Source of the DNA: JAJDTR01 sp965220415 | GTDB lineage: Bacteria > Poribacteria > WGA-4E > JAJDTR01 | Direction: 5' to 3' | DNA: 64,000 bases | Assembly: GCA_965220415.1 (NCBI GenBank) | Contig: OZ244829.1 | Location: 4,030,001 to 4,094,000 of the forward strand | Shown: positions 34,637-44,022 of the stretch, in pieces | How positions within the stretch are numbered: position 1 is the stretch's first letter | How the letters are laid out: each line of letters starts with the position of its first letter | Notes under the pieces: generated by a model | The model's database searches: none | What the model was told of the DNA's origin: nothing | What the model saw: the letters and a program-made list of their open reading frames with translations, nothing else | Made by a program: the position numbers and the translations under genes

Positions 34637-34703
34637 CTTCAATTTAACGATTGAAAATTGCCTAGGATCAGGTGAGTTGGTCGTTTGAGATGCTTTTCTT
34701 CTC

Positions 34704-34732
34704 TTGACACTCTTAGAGCTAGTATGTATAAT
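34704..34732 (+). promoter_or_regulatory. Sigma-70 promoter of the LamG/sialidase cluster
   Basis: TTGACA, 17-bp spacer, TATAAT: both boxes match consensus exactly. It lies 129 bp before the first LamG ATG, leaving an untranslated leader of about 120 nt that ends in GGAGATGAAACC. Confidence 0.8.
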
Positions 34733-34861
34733 AAACGGCTAATAGCGGGATGCACCGGGAGATTTGTCCTAGTGCAGTCCCCGCATACAACGAAACATGG
34801 ATAGATTGAAACCGGGATACGTGCCGGTTCAGTCGAAATTTAATAAATTGGAGATGAAACC

Positions 34862-35647
34862 ATGAAAAAAACGTGTTTAATCCTCACCTGTGTCGCTTTG
34901 GTGGCAATGCCGATTCTGTCAGCATCCGCCAAGGTTACCTTCCATGCGGCTTTGGAGAGCAAGGAACAGGTGGAAGCGACCGGTGGATCGGTCGTCGGCG
35001 GTGGTAGTTTCGTTCCGGGCGTTATCGGGAACGGATTCATCAGTGACGAGACAGAAGCTGTGGTGCACTATCCCTTTGAGGGTCACATCCCGGGTTATCA
35101 AGAACAAGGGACGTTAGAGTGCTGGTTGGTGCTAGGTTGGGACCTCGACAAGTTCTCCGATGTCACCGATAGAGGCGAAGCCTTCATGTTCTGGTCCTAT
35201 AATAAGGCGGGCACAGACGCCATCGGCTTGATGGTCGGAGGCGGACATAATACGCCGATTGCCTGGTTCCGCGTTAGGGAAGTCGACGAAGAATGGCATA
35301 GTGCGGCTAGCGAGGAATTGGACTGGAAAGAGGGCGAAGCCCACCACATGCTTGGAACATGGGGACCGAACGCAGTCAATCTGTACTTGGACGGTGAATG
35401 GGCGGCGGACGATCCTTACGTTGGGGGACCCAAGAATCCAATCGAAAGGCTGTCCATCAACAACAATGAGTCCGATCCGGCTAATTTCGCTACGTACTCA
35501 ATCGTGGACGAGCTGCGGATTCATGACGTTCAACTCGACGACGACGAGGTAGCTGCTCTGTATGAACAAAGAGTGGCGGAAGCTGCAACTTCTGTCGATC
35601 CAACTGCCAAACTCGCCACGACGTGGGCAGCGGTGAAGAGACAGTAG
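34862..35647 (+). CDS. Secreted LamG-domain protein (paralogue 1)
   Basis: 261 residues. Signal peptide MKKTCLILTCVALVAMPILS, cleaved near ASA. A single concanavalin A-like domain contains EQGTLECWLVLGWDLDKFSD, GEAHHMLGTWGPNAVNLYLD and YSIVDELRIHDVQLDDDEVA, the LamG pattern of a wrapped beta sandwich used for carbohydrate or matrix binding. The end is DPTAKLATTWAAVKRQ. It is first in a plus-strand set with a second LamG paralogue and a sialidase, and probably works outside the cell with them. Confidence 0.8.
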   Translation: MKKTCLILTCVALVAMPILSASAKVTFHAALESKEQVEATGGSVVGGGSFVPGVIGNGFISDETEAVVHYPFEGHIPGYQEQGTLECWLVLGWDLDKFSDVTDRGEAFMFWSYNKAGTDAIGLMVGGGHNTPIAWFRVREVDEEWHSAASEELDWKEGEAHHMLGTWGPNAVNLYLDGEWAADDPYVGGPKNPIERLSINNNESDPANFATYSIVDELRIHDVQLDDDEVAALYEQRVAEAATSVDPTAKLATTWAAVKRQ

Positions 35648-35924
35648 ATAACCTCGAACAATGGTGAGTTGAAATCGATTGGATTTCAGAGCATTGGTTG
35701 ACATTGGCTCATGTAAACACGAAGTGCACTAGTTCTGCACGACCTGTTGGCATGAGCCATTCTTTTTTGTACCTGCGCCACACGCCGGATTGGTCGCCCG
35801 AAAAGCACCGAAGTTCGGCGACATCCTCGGGGGATAATAATTCCGGGGCGTGCGATACGTTATTCAATTACAAAGCTACGACGTAAGTCCTGAATATCCT
35901 TTGTGAAAGGCGGAATGTCGAGTT

Positions 35925-36692
35925 ATGAAAAAGGTATGGTATAGTATCATCGCCGCTCTGTTTTTTGTGCCTCTACTATCTGCGGCCGCCAAGATAACCT
36001 TGCACACAACATTGGAAAATGCTGCCTCTGTCAAGAGAGAAGGCGGCTTGGTCGTGGGCGGCGGCAAATTCGTGCCGGGGGTTCGAGGGAACGGATTCAT
36101 CAGTGACGAGAGAACCGCCGTAGTACACTTTCCCATGCACGAGATGTTGGGCAAACATTATCTGGATGAAGGCACGTTGGAATGCTGGTTGATTTTGGGT
36201 TGGGACATAGATAAGTTCACCAACACAACCGGCAAGGAAGAAGCCTTTATGTTCTGGGCGTATAACAGAGCCTATACAGATGCCATCGGTTTAATGATTG
36301 GCGGACGAAGAAACCATCCGGTTGCACAGTTTCGAGTGCGGGAAGTGCGCAACGAGTGGCACAACGCCGTGAGCGCCAAACTAAACTGGAAAGAGGGTGA
36401 AACCCATCACATGGCTGGAACATGGGGAGCAGCCGGACTCCATTTGTATCTTGACGGTGAATTGGCTGCCCAAAACCGGTACATAGGCGGTCCCGCCAAT
36501 ATCATCGAACGGCTGTCAATCAACAACAACGAGACGGATCCCGCGAAGTTCCCCACATACTCAATCGTCGACGAGTTAAAAATCCATGACGAACAGTTGC
36601 CCGCCCGCGCTATTCCCGATTTGATGACCTTATCCGTAGAACCGGGGGCAAAACTCGCCGCAACGTGGGGTGGCATCAAGAAGATCCGGTGA
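35925..36692 (+). CDS. Secreted LamG-domain protein (paralogue 2)
   Basis: 255 residues, closely related to the gene before it: GNGFISDE, DEGTLECWLILGWDIDKFTN, EEAFMFWAYNRAYTDAIGLM, AGTWGAAGLHLYLDGELAAQ and YSIVDELKIHDEQLPARAIP line up throughout. A signal peptide ends near SAAAK. The C-terminus is EPGAKLAATWGGIKKIR. The 277-bp gap before it has no clear gene or promoter; transcription is likely from 34704. The start has only a weak AAGG-type site (GAAAGGCGGAATGTCGAGTT). Confidence 0.8.
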   Translation: MKKVWYSIIAALFFVPLLSAAAKITLHTTLENAASVKREGGLVVGGGKFVPGVRGNGFISDERTAVVHFPMHEMLGKHYLDEGTLECWLILGWDIDKFTNTTGKEEAFMFWAYNRAYTDAIGLMIGGRRNHPVAQFRVREVRNEWHNAVSAKLNWKEGETHHMAGTWGAAGLHLYLDGELAAQNRYIGGPANIIERLSINNNETDPAKFPTYSIVDELKIHDEQLPARAIPDLMTLSVEPGAKLAATWGGIKKIR

Positions 36693-36733
36693 TGCCCGAG
36701 CCACATCCCAACTCTTAAGGAATATTTTTCGAT

Positions 36734-37975
36734 ATGAACCAACCATTCTTCGAACAGGTTCGTGTATTCGACCCGGTGCCGGGGCAGGTAAAAAAGGGCA
36801 ATACCTATCTGGAGGTAACCAACTCCGGCACGGTAATCGCTTTCGCCACCATGTTGCCGATTGCTCGCATGCCCGGCGGCGCCGACCACGGATTCCCTTG
36901 GATGCATCTTCGAGCACGCAGCGTCGACGGCGGTCGTAGTTGGACGCTTGAGGAGATGAACTGGTGGGAGCCCGAGAAAAGAGGTTTGCTAGCCAGTGTT
37001 GTCGACCGCAGCACGGGTGAAATTTTTATGTTCACGCAGGGCACTTGGCCCCTTCAGGACGATCACGGTCAGCCGCTCTCCGAGAGCTGGCTAATCGCCA
37101 ATTATGAAAAAGGGCGTCAGATGGGCGCGTGCTTGACGATGGAACGCAGTGTGGACGACGGCCGCACGTGGACTTCAACCGACATCACGGAGCAATTCTA
37201 CACCTATCCGGGGTCTGGATTGGCGTGGTTTATCGGGAGAGGTATCCAACTTCAACGCGGCTCACACCGGGGGCGGTTGGTTGTGCCGGGTAGATACTTT
37301 ACCGGAGAATGGAAACAGGTAGACCCCGCCAAGCACAACATCATCTACTATCATCCCGCACTGGGCGATGTTTATGACGACGGCGAGGGTGAGATTGCGC
37401 AAGTCCTCGACCATGAGGCGCACAACATGGTCATCTACAGTGACGACCACGGCGAAACCTGGCAATGGGGCGGGAGTTCGCAGGGCTATTGCGGCGAGGC
37501 GGGCATTGTGGAACTGTCCGACGGCTCGATTTATATGAACAACCGCAACCACGATCCGAGATCGATGGGTTACCGTTCCTGGTGCATTAGCCGAGACGGC
37601 GGCGAAAGTTTCACCGAATTTGGAGTAGACAGAACGCTAATTGAAAACCGCTGCCATGCGGCGCTGGCTCGCTACTCATACCCGAACGACAGTGAACCGG
37701 GTTGCGTTCTGTTTTCAAACCCGGCGGTGCACGAGGGCAAGAGCCAATTGCACCCACGAGGAGGAAAGGCTGGTGAACGTCGCGACCAGACAGTGCGCGT
37801 GAGTTTCGACGATTGCAAAACGTGGCCGATATCGCGGCGCATTAGTGAAAATGCGGGGTATTCATCCCTAGCGGTATTGCCGGACGGCACCATCTTATGC
37901 GCGTACGACGTGTACGTCTGCCGTTTCAACCTCGCCTGGCTGGAGCTCGATCAGTCCGGGTCGACATCAATTTAA
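36734..37975 (+). CDS. Sialidase-like (BNR) hydrolase
   Basis: 413 residues, no signal peptide. A six-bladed beta propeller is suggested by Asp-box motifs SVDGGRSW (about 60), SVDDGRTW (about 143), SDDHGETW (about 235) and SRDGGESF (about 288). Exo-alpha-sialidases and related neuraminidases remove terminal sialic acids; the Arg triad cannot be placed with certainty. The start is 42 bp after the LamG gene, so co-transcription is likely, and a strong terminator follows at 38017. It may act in the cytoplasm or periplasm on imported oligosaccharides. Confidence 0.75.
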   Translation: MNQPFFEQVRVFDPVPGQVKKGNTYLEVTNSGTVIAFATMLPIARMPGGADHGFPWMHLRARSVDGGRSWTLEEMNWWEPEKRGLLASVVDRSTGEIFMFTQGTWPLQDDHGQPLSESWLIANYEKGRQMGACLTMERSVDDGRTWTSTDITEQFYTYPGSGLAWFIGRGIQLQRGSHRGRLVVPGRYFTGEWKQVDPAKHNIIYYHPALGDVYDDGEGEIAQVLDHEAHNMVIYSDDHGETWQWGGSSQGYCGEAGIVELSDGSIYMNNRNHDPRSMGYRSWCISRDGGESFTEFGVDRTLIENRCHAALARYSYPNDSEPGCVLFSNPAVHEGKSQLHPRGGKAGERRDQTVRVSFDDCKTWPISRRISENAGYSSLAVLPDGTILCAYDVYVCRFNLAWLELDQSGSTSI

Positions 37976-38016
37976 CCGTCGACCTTTATCTGTATTCTTC
38001 GGCTTTACAGAATCGC

Positions 38017-38074
38017 GTAAGGGGTAGATAGTGGTGTTATGATTTCAAAAACATCTGTCTACCCCTTACTTTTT
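38017..38074 (+). terminator. Rho-independent terminator after the sialidase gene
   Basis: Stem GTAAGGGGTAGATAG and CTGTCTACCCCTTAC around a 23-nt loop, followed by TTTTT. One G-T-type mismatch. It ends the LamG/LamG/sialidase transcript. Confidence 0.8.
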
Positions 38075-38230
38075 GCCTCCACACCCATCGTGGTTGACCT
38101 GTTTTCATCCACGTTGAAAAAAACATCCGACAACGTTAAGAACCTGTTTGAATAATCGGTAGCAAAGCAATTTTGGTCATTTGTAGGAAGTTTTTTCGCG
38201 TTTTTATATTTGTCTTCTGCGTACCTGTGG

Positions 38231-38265
38231 GATCTCTATCGCCTTCGCTATCCGCTCAGTTGATC
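38231..38265 (-). repeat. U36 unit in A5
   Basis: Lies between GTACCTGT and CGCTGGGGCT; in A6 (about 46206) the text runs GTACCTGTCGCCCCGCTGGG without interruption. Confidence 0.65.
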
Positions 38266-38309
38266 CCGCGCTGGGGCTCTTAGAGGCTGGTGCGCAGTGC
38301 GCACCCCAT

Positions 38310-38594
38310 AGGAATCAAGTTAAGCGTTTTGAGTCGCAAGTCACGCGGTTTCTAATGTCTTAAACTGTTAATCTCCATGTAGACATGTGCGATGGAATAC
38401 CAACCCATTCGTTGATGGGTGCACCACAGAAGATGACTCATGACGCTGGTTTCCGTGGGGACCGGTGCGGTTGGAAACCGCACCTACCGTATGGGGTGAG
38501 ATTGAGATTTACTCCTCGCCCAATGGGGACTAAGTTCAGGGTTTTGCGTCGGAGAACACCACCGATACTAGACGAAATCCATTAAATTGATCCC
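38310..38594 (+). mobile_element. Family B element B2 (285 bp)
   Basis: Ends GGAATCAAGTTAAGCG and AAATTGATCCC. Same sequence as B1 reversed, without the U36. Contains an intact GGTGCGGTTGGAAACCGCAC hairpin at about 38462. Confidence 0.6.
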
Positions 38595-38645
38595 AATGCT
38601 GGTGCGCAGTGCGCACCCTACAAATGTACTTTTCAAACAGGCTCT

Positions 38646-38870
38646 AAGCTCGACTTTGTACATTTGAGCGATACAACAAATGGTGTCGCTCAAACGCTGA
38701 AGAACACCGGGGGAGATTTTAGCCATCTGGCCTATTTGGTAGACCATTGAAAAAGTCTCAGCGGTTTCTAGTGCCATCGCAGCGGGGCAAGATGCCCCGC
38801 CTACGGGGTTAGTTTTGCGCGGCTTTCCGTACGATCTAATCGTTGTACTTTTGTACAAAGTCGAGCTAAG
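38646..38870 (+). repeat. Family F repeat F2 (225 bp)
   Basis: Ends AAGCTCGACTTTGTACATTT and TTGTACAAAGTCGAGCTAAG, inverted. Uninterrupted reference for F1. It begins at the end of A5, as A3 begins at the end of F1. It ends 12 bp before the membrane protein ATG. Confidence 0.65.
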
Positions 38871-38882
38871 ACGGCACCGCAC

Positions 38883-40928
38883 ATGCAGGTTGATATGGAC
38901 AATTTTCTTCATCTCCTTCGGCAGAGGTCAACCTTCACATTCGTCGTCATTGCGCTGCTTGTTGCTCACCTCCTGCCTCTCTGGGTATTCAAATACTTCC
39001 CGTCGCAAGACGGCGCCTCCCATATCTACAACGCATATTTGCTAAAAGAATACAACAACCCCGCCATGTATAAGGTTCGAGAGTGTTTTGAACTCAACCT
39101 AACCCTCTTTCCGAACTGGTTTTCCCATGCCCTTATGGCTGGCTTGATGTTCGTCGTGTCCCCCCTTGTCGCGGAGAAAATCCTGCTGACTCTTTGCATC
39201 GCATTGGCACCGTTATCGCTTTTTTACTTCCTGCGTGCGATTGCCGGAGGCAATGCGGAGACGCCATTCGGATCGGGCAACCAGATTCTCGGTTTGCTCG
39301 GATTCCTTTTCGGTTATAACTATCTGCTGCACATGGGCTTTTACAACTTCGCAATCAGTTTCCCGGTTTTCTTTTTTCTCCTCGGCTACTGGTGGCGGCA
39401 CCATGAGTCCATGTCGCTCGCGAACATCGGTGCGCTTTACGCTCTCATGATCTTACTGTATTTCTGCCATATTTCATCGTATGGGTTGATGCTGGTAACA
39501 CTCTCCATTTGCGCTTTTCGGCTGATTGTTGCACCGAGGAAACTACTCATCTTCGCTGGATATATGCTCCCCGCGGGATTCATTATGGGAAACTACCTGC
39601 TCAACGACGCCACGGACAAGCTGTATCGGTATTGGAGTTCCGAGCAGTTATGGGACTATTTTCTGAAGACAAAGTCGCTCGTGTACTTCAACGAGAGTCA
39701 TATCTGGGCGAATTACGTGCTTCTCGGATTTATCGCGCTGCTCAGTCTGTGGACACTATGGAAGGACAAAATCCAACCGAGGCGATGGCTGGCGAACCGG
39801 GACCTATTTCTTATCCTATCCATCGTGTTCGTGATTGCATATTTCAAAGCGCCGCGGTGGATAGGCGATGGCGGCTACATCAATGAACGAATTCACATGT
39901 TCTGGATTCCCATTCTGCTGCCGTGGCTCAACCTCGATTTCCACAAGACGGTACGGTGGTGCGCTGTTGGATTGATGGTTTTTCTCTCCGTCGTTCACTT
40001 GGGATATACCTGCCGGGATTACTACGGCTTTAATCGCTCCATGGAGGACTATGCTGCCGCGCTGGACTCATTCCCGGACCACATTGTCTTTGAAAATATG
40101 GGACCCGACAACGACGACTGGGATGACATGTGGCAGTCCGAAATCCCGCATCCGCACTGCAACCTCTACCTGTACCACATGATACCGGGAGACAGGGTGT
40201 TCATCGGCAACTACGAAGCGCAATTCAACTATTTCCCGCTTAATTTTAAGGATGACAAAAAGCGGCATCACTACCCGGGCGGGTTCATCGATTACCGATT
40301 GGGCTGGAACGTTGAGGAAGACAGCCCTCAAATGGAAAAGTATCGGGGTGACTACGGTATTGTCCACTCCACTCCCGAATCTCGAAAATATTCCAAACCG
40401 TATCGAATTTTTCGGCACAGGTACCATCGCGAGGGCACCCAAGCATGGGAGAAGTACACTGACGTCAAGGAGACAAACTTTCAAATGCAGGCTGCCGATG
40501 CCAGAAATTCCGTCGTTCAAGATGACACATCCATTCCCGTATTCGTCGACACACGGTATCAGCCCGGTGGTTTCGGATGGGACACGGTTTATCCCAGGCA
40601 TTCTTTCCTAAATACCGGCGAGTCTAAAGGCACTGGCGTTTGGGACACGGAGGACGCGGCTTTCAGGATTGACCTGCCGAACGGAAAGTATGAAGTAACG
40701 TGCCGCTTTCAATCGAATGACGGGAAAGCGCATCGCATCGAACTTTACGCAAATGGAAGGCGCGAGATTCGGACTGTGGTACCCGATAGCAATGAGATAG
40801 TCGAGGGAAGATTTACCGTTGAAGTGAGTGATGGAACGCTGATCTTGGTTATCCATGCTTCCGGCAATGAACGCCGCGCGCACTGGGTGTGGAGCGGGTT
40901 CAATTTGCGCCGCATGGAAGCCGACTAG
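38883..40928 (+). CDS. Polytopic membrane protein with large C-terminal domain
   Basis: 681 residues. About 10-12 hydrophobic helices fill 15-380 (FVVIALLVAHLLPLWVF, LMAGLMFVVSPLVAEKILL, ALMILLYFCHISSYGLMLV, GLMVFLSVVHLGYTC). A soluble beta-rich domain (400-681) ends like a carbohydrate-binding or jelly-roll module (GKYEVTCRFQSNDGKAHRIE). The early SQDGASHIYNAYLLKEY on the outer side resembles the acidic loop of GT39/GT83-like glycosyltransferases, but no Asp pair is definite. It may transfer or translocate sugars. A second ATG at 38895 is as likely a start. F2 repeat lies directly upstream. Confidence 0.6.
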   Translation: MQVDMDNFLHLLRQRSTFTFVVIALLVAHLLPLWVFKYFPSQDGASHIYNAYLLKEYNNPAMYKVRECFELNLTLFPNWFSHALMAGLMFVVSPLVAEKILLTLCIALAPLSLFYFLRAIAGGNAETPFGSGNQILGLLGFLFGYNYLLHMGFYNFAISFPVFFFLLGYWWRHHESMSLANIGALYALMILLYFCHISSYGLMLVTLSICAFRLIVAPRKLLIFAGYMLPAGFIMGNYLLNDATDKLYRYWSSEQLWDYFLKTKSLVYFNESHIWANYVLLGFIALLSLWTLWKDKIQPRRWLANRDLFLILSIVFVIAYFKAPRWIGDGGYINERIHMFWIPILLPWLNLDFHKTVRWCAVGLMVFLSVVHLGYTCRDYYGFNRSMEDYAAALDSFPDHIVFENMGPDNDDWDDMWQSEIPHPHCNLYLYHMIPGDRVFIGNYEAQFNYFPLNFKDDKKRHHYPGGFIDYRLGWNVEEDSPQMEKYRGDYGIVHSTPESRKYSKPYRIFRHRYHREGTQAWEKYTDVKETNFQMQAADARNSVVQDDTSIPVFVDTRYQPGGFGWDTVYPRHSFLNTGESKGTGVWDTEDAAFRIDLPNGKYEVTCRFQSNDGKAHRIELYANGRREIRTVVPDSNEIVEGRFTVEVSDGTLILVIHASGNERRAHWVWSGFNLRRMEAD

Positions 40929-41013
40929 ATTATGTGCGCTTCACTGATTGCAAGCGATAGTTCTGGTTGCAAATCTGTTGGCCGGTTGGCAGCATAACTG
41001 CGACGCACTCTGG

Positions 41014-42522
41014 CTATTTCGGAAGCGCGCGGGGTTCATCCCACTCCTGCCGGGCTTTGTAGAACACCGGCGCGTACGACTCGGCATATAGCGGCTTGCT
41101 CAGGGAACCTACGATAGGACCAAAGCGGTCCTGCGAGTACGGCTGCGGAATCAGTGTGCCAAGCAAGGTTTCAACCCGCGATCGGTACTCACTCACCACA
41201 TCCGGATGCTGATCGTGCACGTTCTCTACTTCTTCGGGATCTGATGGCAAGTTGTACAACTCGGGATTCGAGTCTTCAAAGTCCCAACCTGTTGCGTAGA
41301 CCCACTGCTCGTCGCGAATCGAAACGCGTCCTCCCCACGCCGTTGTGATGTACGGACGCAACGCTTCATTCTCGCCGGTTACCAACGACCAGACACTTTG
41401 GCCATCCATCTGTTCAGTCCTATCCCTCGCTCCCGCAAGATCCAGGATAGTCGGACCAAGGTCGTAGTTTTGTACCCAGGCTTCAATGTCGCGGTCCTGC
41501 CACTGCTCATTAGGGTGTCGTATCGTCAAATTCTGCTGCGTGTTGAACGGATGTAGCTCGGTGTTGCGCTTGCCCCAGCCCTTGTGATCGGCTAGTTCGG
41601 TGCCGTGGTCGGTGAAGAAGATGATCGCGGTATCATCCTTCAATCCCAAGGCATCCAGTTGGTCGAGAAACACTCCCACATGCGTATCGGTAAAGGTAAT
41701 CTCGCCTTTGTAACAGGCGGTATAGTAATCAATATAGTCCCGCGTTTTGACATCAAGATCCGCGCCTCTCATATCCGAAAAGAATGATCGATGAAGAATA
41801 TGGCGAGGCTGCTGGTATTTCGGACCGTGCCACGAGTCGTTGTAACGGTGCACGTAATCCAGCGGAGGGTCGAATACCTCGTGCGGCTCGAAGCAGTCGA
41901 TCCAAAGGAAAAACGGCGCATTCGCCGCATTGTCGCGCAGCCATCGACTGGCGCTGGCGAAAACCTTTGCGCCGAACCAGTCCGCTTCCTCTTTCCTGTC
42001 CCGAACATTGTGTAAATGCTGCAGAAAATGGCCCCTGCCTCCCAGGTGGGAAGCATCGGGCTCTGCAGTTTCGTATGCTCCGAAATAGTCCTTATACAGT
42101 TCGCTGATAAGATCCCAAGAACCGGTGCGCCAGCCATCGCCTCCGGCGCCTCGAATGTGGTCCCACGACATGAAACCTCGGAGGTGATTCATGTTGGGCT
42201 TGAACAGATGGGGCGTGTCGGCTATCAAGCCCGTGGCGTAGCCGTGATCCAGCAGAATCTCGGCAATGGTGGGGTACTCATCCGGAATCTCGTGCCAGCC
42301 GTAGTAGCCGTGGATGTACGGGAATCCACGCATGCCGGTGAAACAACCGTTTCGCACCTGGACCGTCTGGCCGGGTTCGGTGAAACAGCGATTGAATCGC
42401 GCCGAACCAGCGGCGAGCGTATCAAGCGCCGGTGTGGCGATGTCGCTGAACCGCTTGTTTGGCCCCACAATGTCGGCACGAAATGTGTCGAGACAAATGA
42501 CGACGATGTTTAAGTGTTCCAT
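41014..42522 (-). CDS. Sulfatase-family protein without the usual formylglycine motif
   Basis: 502 residues of the alkaline-phosphatase/sulfatase fold. NIVVICLDTFRADIVGPNKR gives the first metal Asp residues (12 and 17), and FFTDHGTELADHKGWGKRN the second site (Asp305, His306, Lys318). Where sulfatases have C/S-x-P-x-R, this reads T-V-Q-V-R (53-57) in PGQTVQVRNGCFTG, so no Cys or Ser is available for formylglycine and the Pro is lost. A Thr nucleophile, as in phosphodiesterases and some related hydrolases, is possible. No signal peptide. The ATG has no clear ribosome site. Confidence 0.8.
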   Translation of the reverse strand: MEHLNIVVICLDTFRADIVGPNKRFSDIATPALDTLAAGSARFNRCFTEPGQTVQVRNGCFTGMRGFPYIHGYYGWHEIPDEYPTIAEILLDHGYATGLIADTPHLFKPNMNHLRGFMSWDHIRGAGGDGWRTGSWDLISELYKDYFGAYETAEPDASHLGGRGHFLQHLHNVRDRKEEADWFGAKVFASASRWLRDNAANAPFFLWIDCFEPHEVFDPPLDYVHRYNDSWHGPKYQQPRHILHRSFFSDMRGADLDVKTRDYIDYYTACYKGEITFTDTHVGVFLDQLDALGLKDDTAIIFFTDHGTELADHKGWGKRNTELHPFNTQQNLTIRHPNEQWQDRDIEAWVQNYDLGPTILDLAGARDRTEQMDGQSVWSLVTGENEALRPYITTAWGGRVSIRDEQWVYATGWDFEDSNPELYNLPSDPEEVENVHDQHPDVVSEYRSRVETLLGTLIPQPYSQDRFGPIVGSLSKPLYAESYAPVFYKARQEWDEPRALPK

Positions 42523-42622
42523 TGTTGAAAAAGTTCTTTTTGTAGAGCGCGCCGCGCGCTATGCCTTAGAGCTTATTTGAATAATAGACAATTGAGATTA
42601 ATGGTTACTTTTCTGCTACGGA

Positions 42623-42655
42623 AGAAACCGAGTTTTCAAGAAAAAACTCGGTTTC
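42623..42655. repeat. Family D hairpin D4 (33 bp)
   Basis: AGAAACCGAGTTTTC, AA, GAAAAAACTCGGTTTC. A near-perfect compact hairpin between the sialidase and the sulfatase-like gene; could terminate the sialidase transcript. A partial family A end (AGAGCTTATTTGAATAATAG) is at 42568. Confidence 0.55.
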
Positions 42656-42671
42656 AAGCTCCAGCCCAATA

Positions 42672-43784
42672 CTATGCAAGAGTATCAGCTCCATCCGTGA
42701 GCCACTCAAGATCGAACCGCGCGAGGGTAAGTCCGTCGTAACTAGTCCCATAGCCCCAATCATAGAGGCAGCAGATGCTCATATCGGGGGCGGCACAGAT
42801 ATCCGAGTAGGACGAATGGTCTTCGTGAAGGACTTTGCCCGTGTTCCAAGTGCGGCACTCATCATAGCTAAGTCGAACGGTCAGGCGTTCTCTTCGGCTT
42901 TTGCTCGCAGGATTTGAAAAGAGAACCCGGTCCCTGTCGTGAGAATTTTCGTCCGTGAAGCGAGTCATTCCCGCATTGCAGATGGGTTCCGGCAGCGTTT
43001 CATCCCAACCCGACTCCGTGAAGGAGGTGCCGTCATCATAACTCCACGCGCAAGCGCGTCGATGGTCGCCCACGTAGTTCCTGCAGTTCAAGTATAAGGC
43101 GCCGTCAATCGTTTGAACGACCTTCGACTCGTTCGTGCCAGCTTGCGCCACGCCGCCGATGTGCCAATGTTCGCCGTGGTCGTCGCTGTAGATGATGTGC
43201 GAATGTCCGAACCCCGCCAGCGTTGCCACGGAGGATGCCACGTCTTGATAACCGCCGGCTACGCCTTGCACGTGATCGCACGGAATGACAAGCCTACCGC
43301 TTGACAGTTGGATTCCGCCTCCGGGACCCGTCGCGTACCACGTCCACGAAGCGTCTTTTACCTCGTCTGTAATCTCCCGCGGCGTATCCCACGTCACCCC
43401 ATCGTCTTTGCTGGACGTGACCCAGACGGTACGCGGCGCTTTGCCCTCCACAATCAGGTTCTCCGGACCATCGGCAAAGTTCTGGCAAAACACCAGCCAG
43501 ATTGTTCCGGTGTCCCTATCCACTACAGGGGCGGGATTGCCATCGGTGTCCGGACCGGTGCGGACGGCAATCTGCATGGGTTCCCACGTGCGCCCATTAT
43601 CTAAACTGCGTCTGAGACCGATGTCAATATCGCCGGAGTCGCCGCCCATTACTGTTGGGTCACTGTTTCTGGCTTCGCAGAACGCCAGCATCGTGCCGTT
43701 CACGGATCGTGTCAGTGCGGGCGCGTTATAGGCGCGGTATCCGCCCTCGCCGTTTTTAAATAATTGCGTTTGTTCTATCATCAT
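42672..43784 (-). CDS. Exo-alpha-sialidase-like (BNR) protein
   Basis: 370 residues. YRAYNAPALTRSVNGTMLAF is the N-terminal Arg motif region of neuraminidases (YRIP-like, Arg 17). Asp-boxes follow: SLDNGRTW (about 65), SKDDGVTW (about 127), SDDHGEHW (about 206) and SYDDGTSF (about 245), then DRVLFSNPASKSRRERLTVR near the third Arg. Members hydrolyse terminal sialic acids. No signal peptide; probably intracellular or exported by another route. Two adjacent ATGs (43784, 43781) are both possible. It shares strand with the sulfatase-like gene. Confidence 0.8.
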   Translation of the reverse strand: MMIEQTQLFKNGEGGYRAYNAPALTRSVNGTMLAFCEARNSDPTVMGGDSGDIDIGLRRSLDNGRTWEPMQIAVRTGPDTDGNPAPVVDRDTGTIWLVFCQNFADGPENLIVEGKAPRTVWVTSSKDDGVTWDTPREITDEVKDASWTWYATGPGGGIQLSSGRLVIPCDHVQGVAGGYQDVASSVATLAGFGHSHIIYSDDHGEHWHIGGVAQAGTNESKVVQTIDGALYLNCRNYVGDHRRACAWSYDDGTSFTESGWDETLPEPICNAGMTRFTDENSHDRDRVLFSNPASKSRRERLTVRLSYDECRTWNTGKVLHEDHSSYSDICAAPDMSICCLYDWGYGTSYDGLTLARFDLEWLTDGADTLA

Positions 43785-44022
43785 CTATTCCATTTTGCAA
43801 GCAGCTTGGGTTGGGGATTACCGGCAGATAGCATCTGCGGAAAAGCGTCCTCCGACAGAGTATCAATTCCATTGCGCAGTAATGACATTCCACACTTTCC
43901 GGAATGGGCAGCAACTTGATCTAGCTGATTGTGTGACGCCACTTCACGGTCGTCATCCGTCCCGTAGCGGTATATTCCCCCGCTTGGAACCTACCGCAGT
44001 ATATTATTATCGGATTTACTCG

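Larger units (their letters stand above)
38139..38645. repeat. Family A repeat, copy A5, carrying family B element B2
   Basis: A ends AGAACCTGTTTGAATAAT and TTCAAACAGGCTCT 507 bp apart. B2 lies inside, with CTGGTGCGCAGTGCGCACCC on both sides of it. A U36 sits at 38231-38265. The region 37976-38882 contains only the terminator and repeats A5, B2, F2. Confidence 0.6.
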
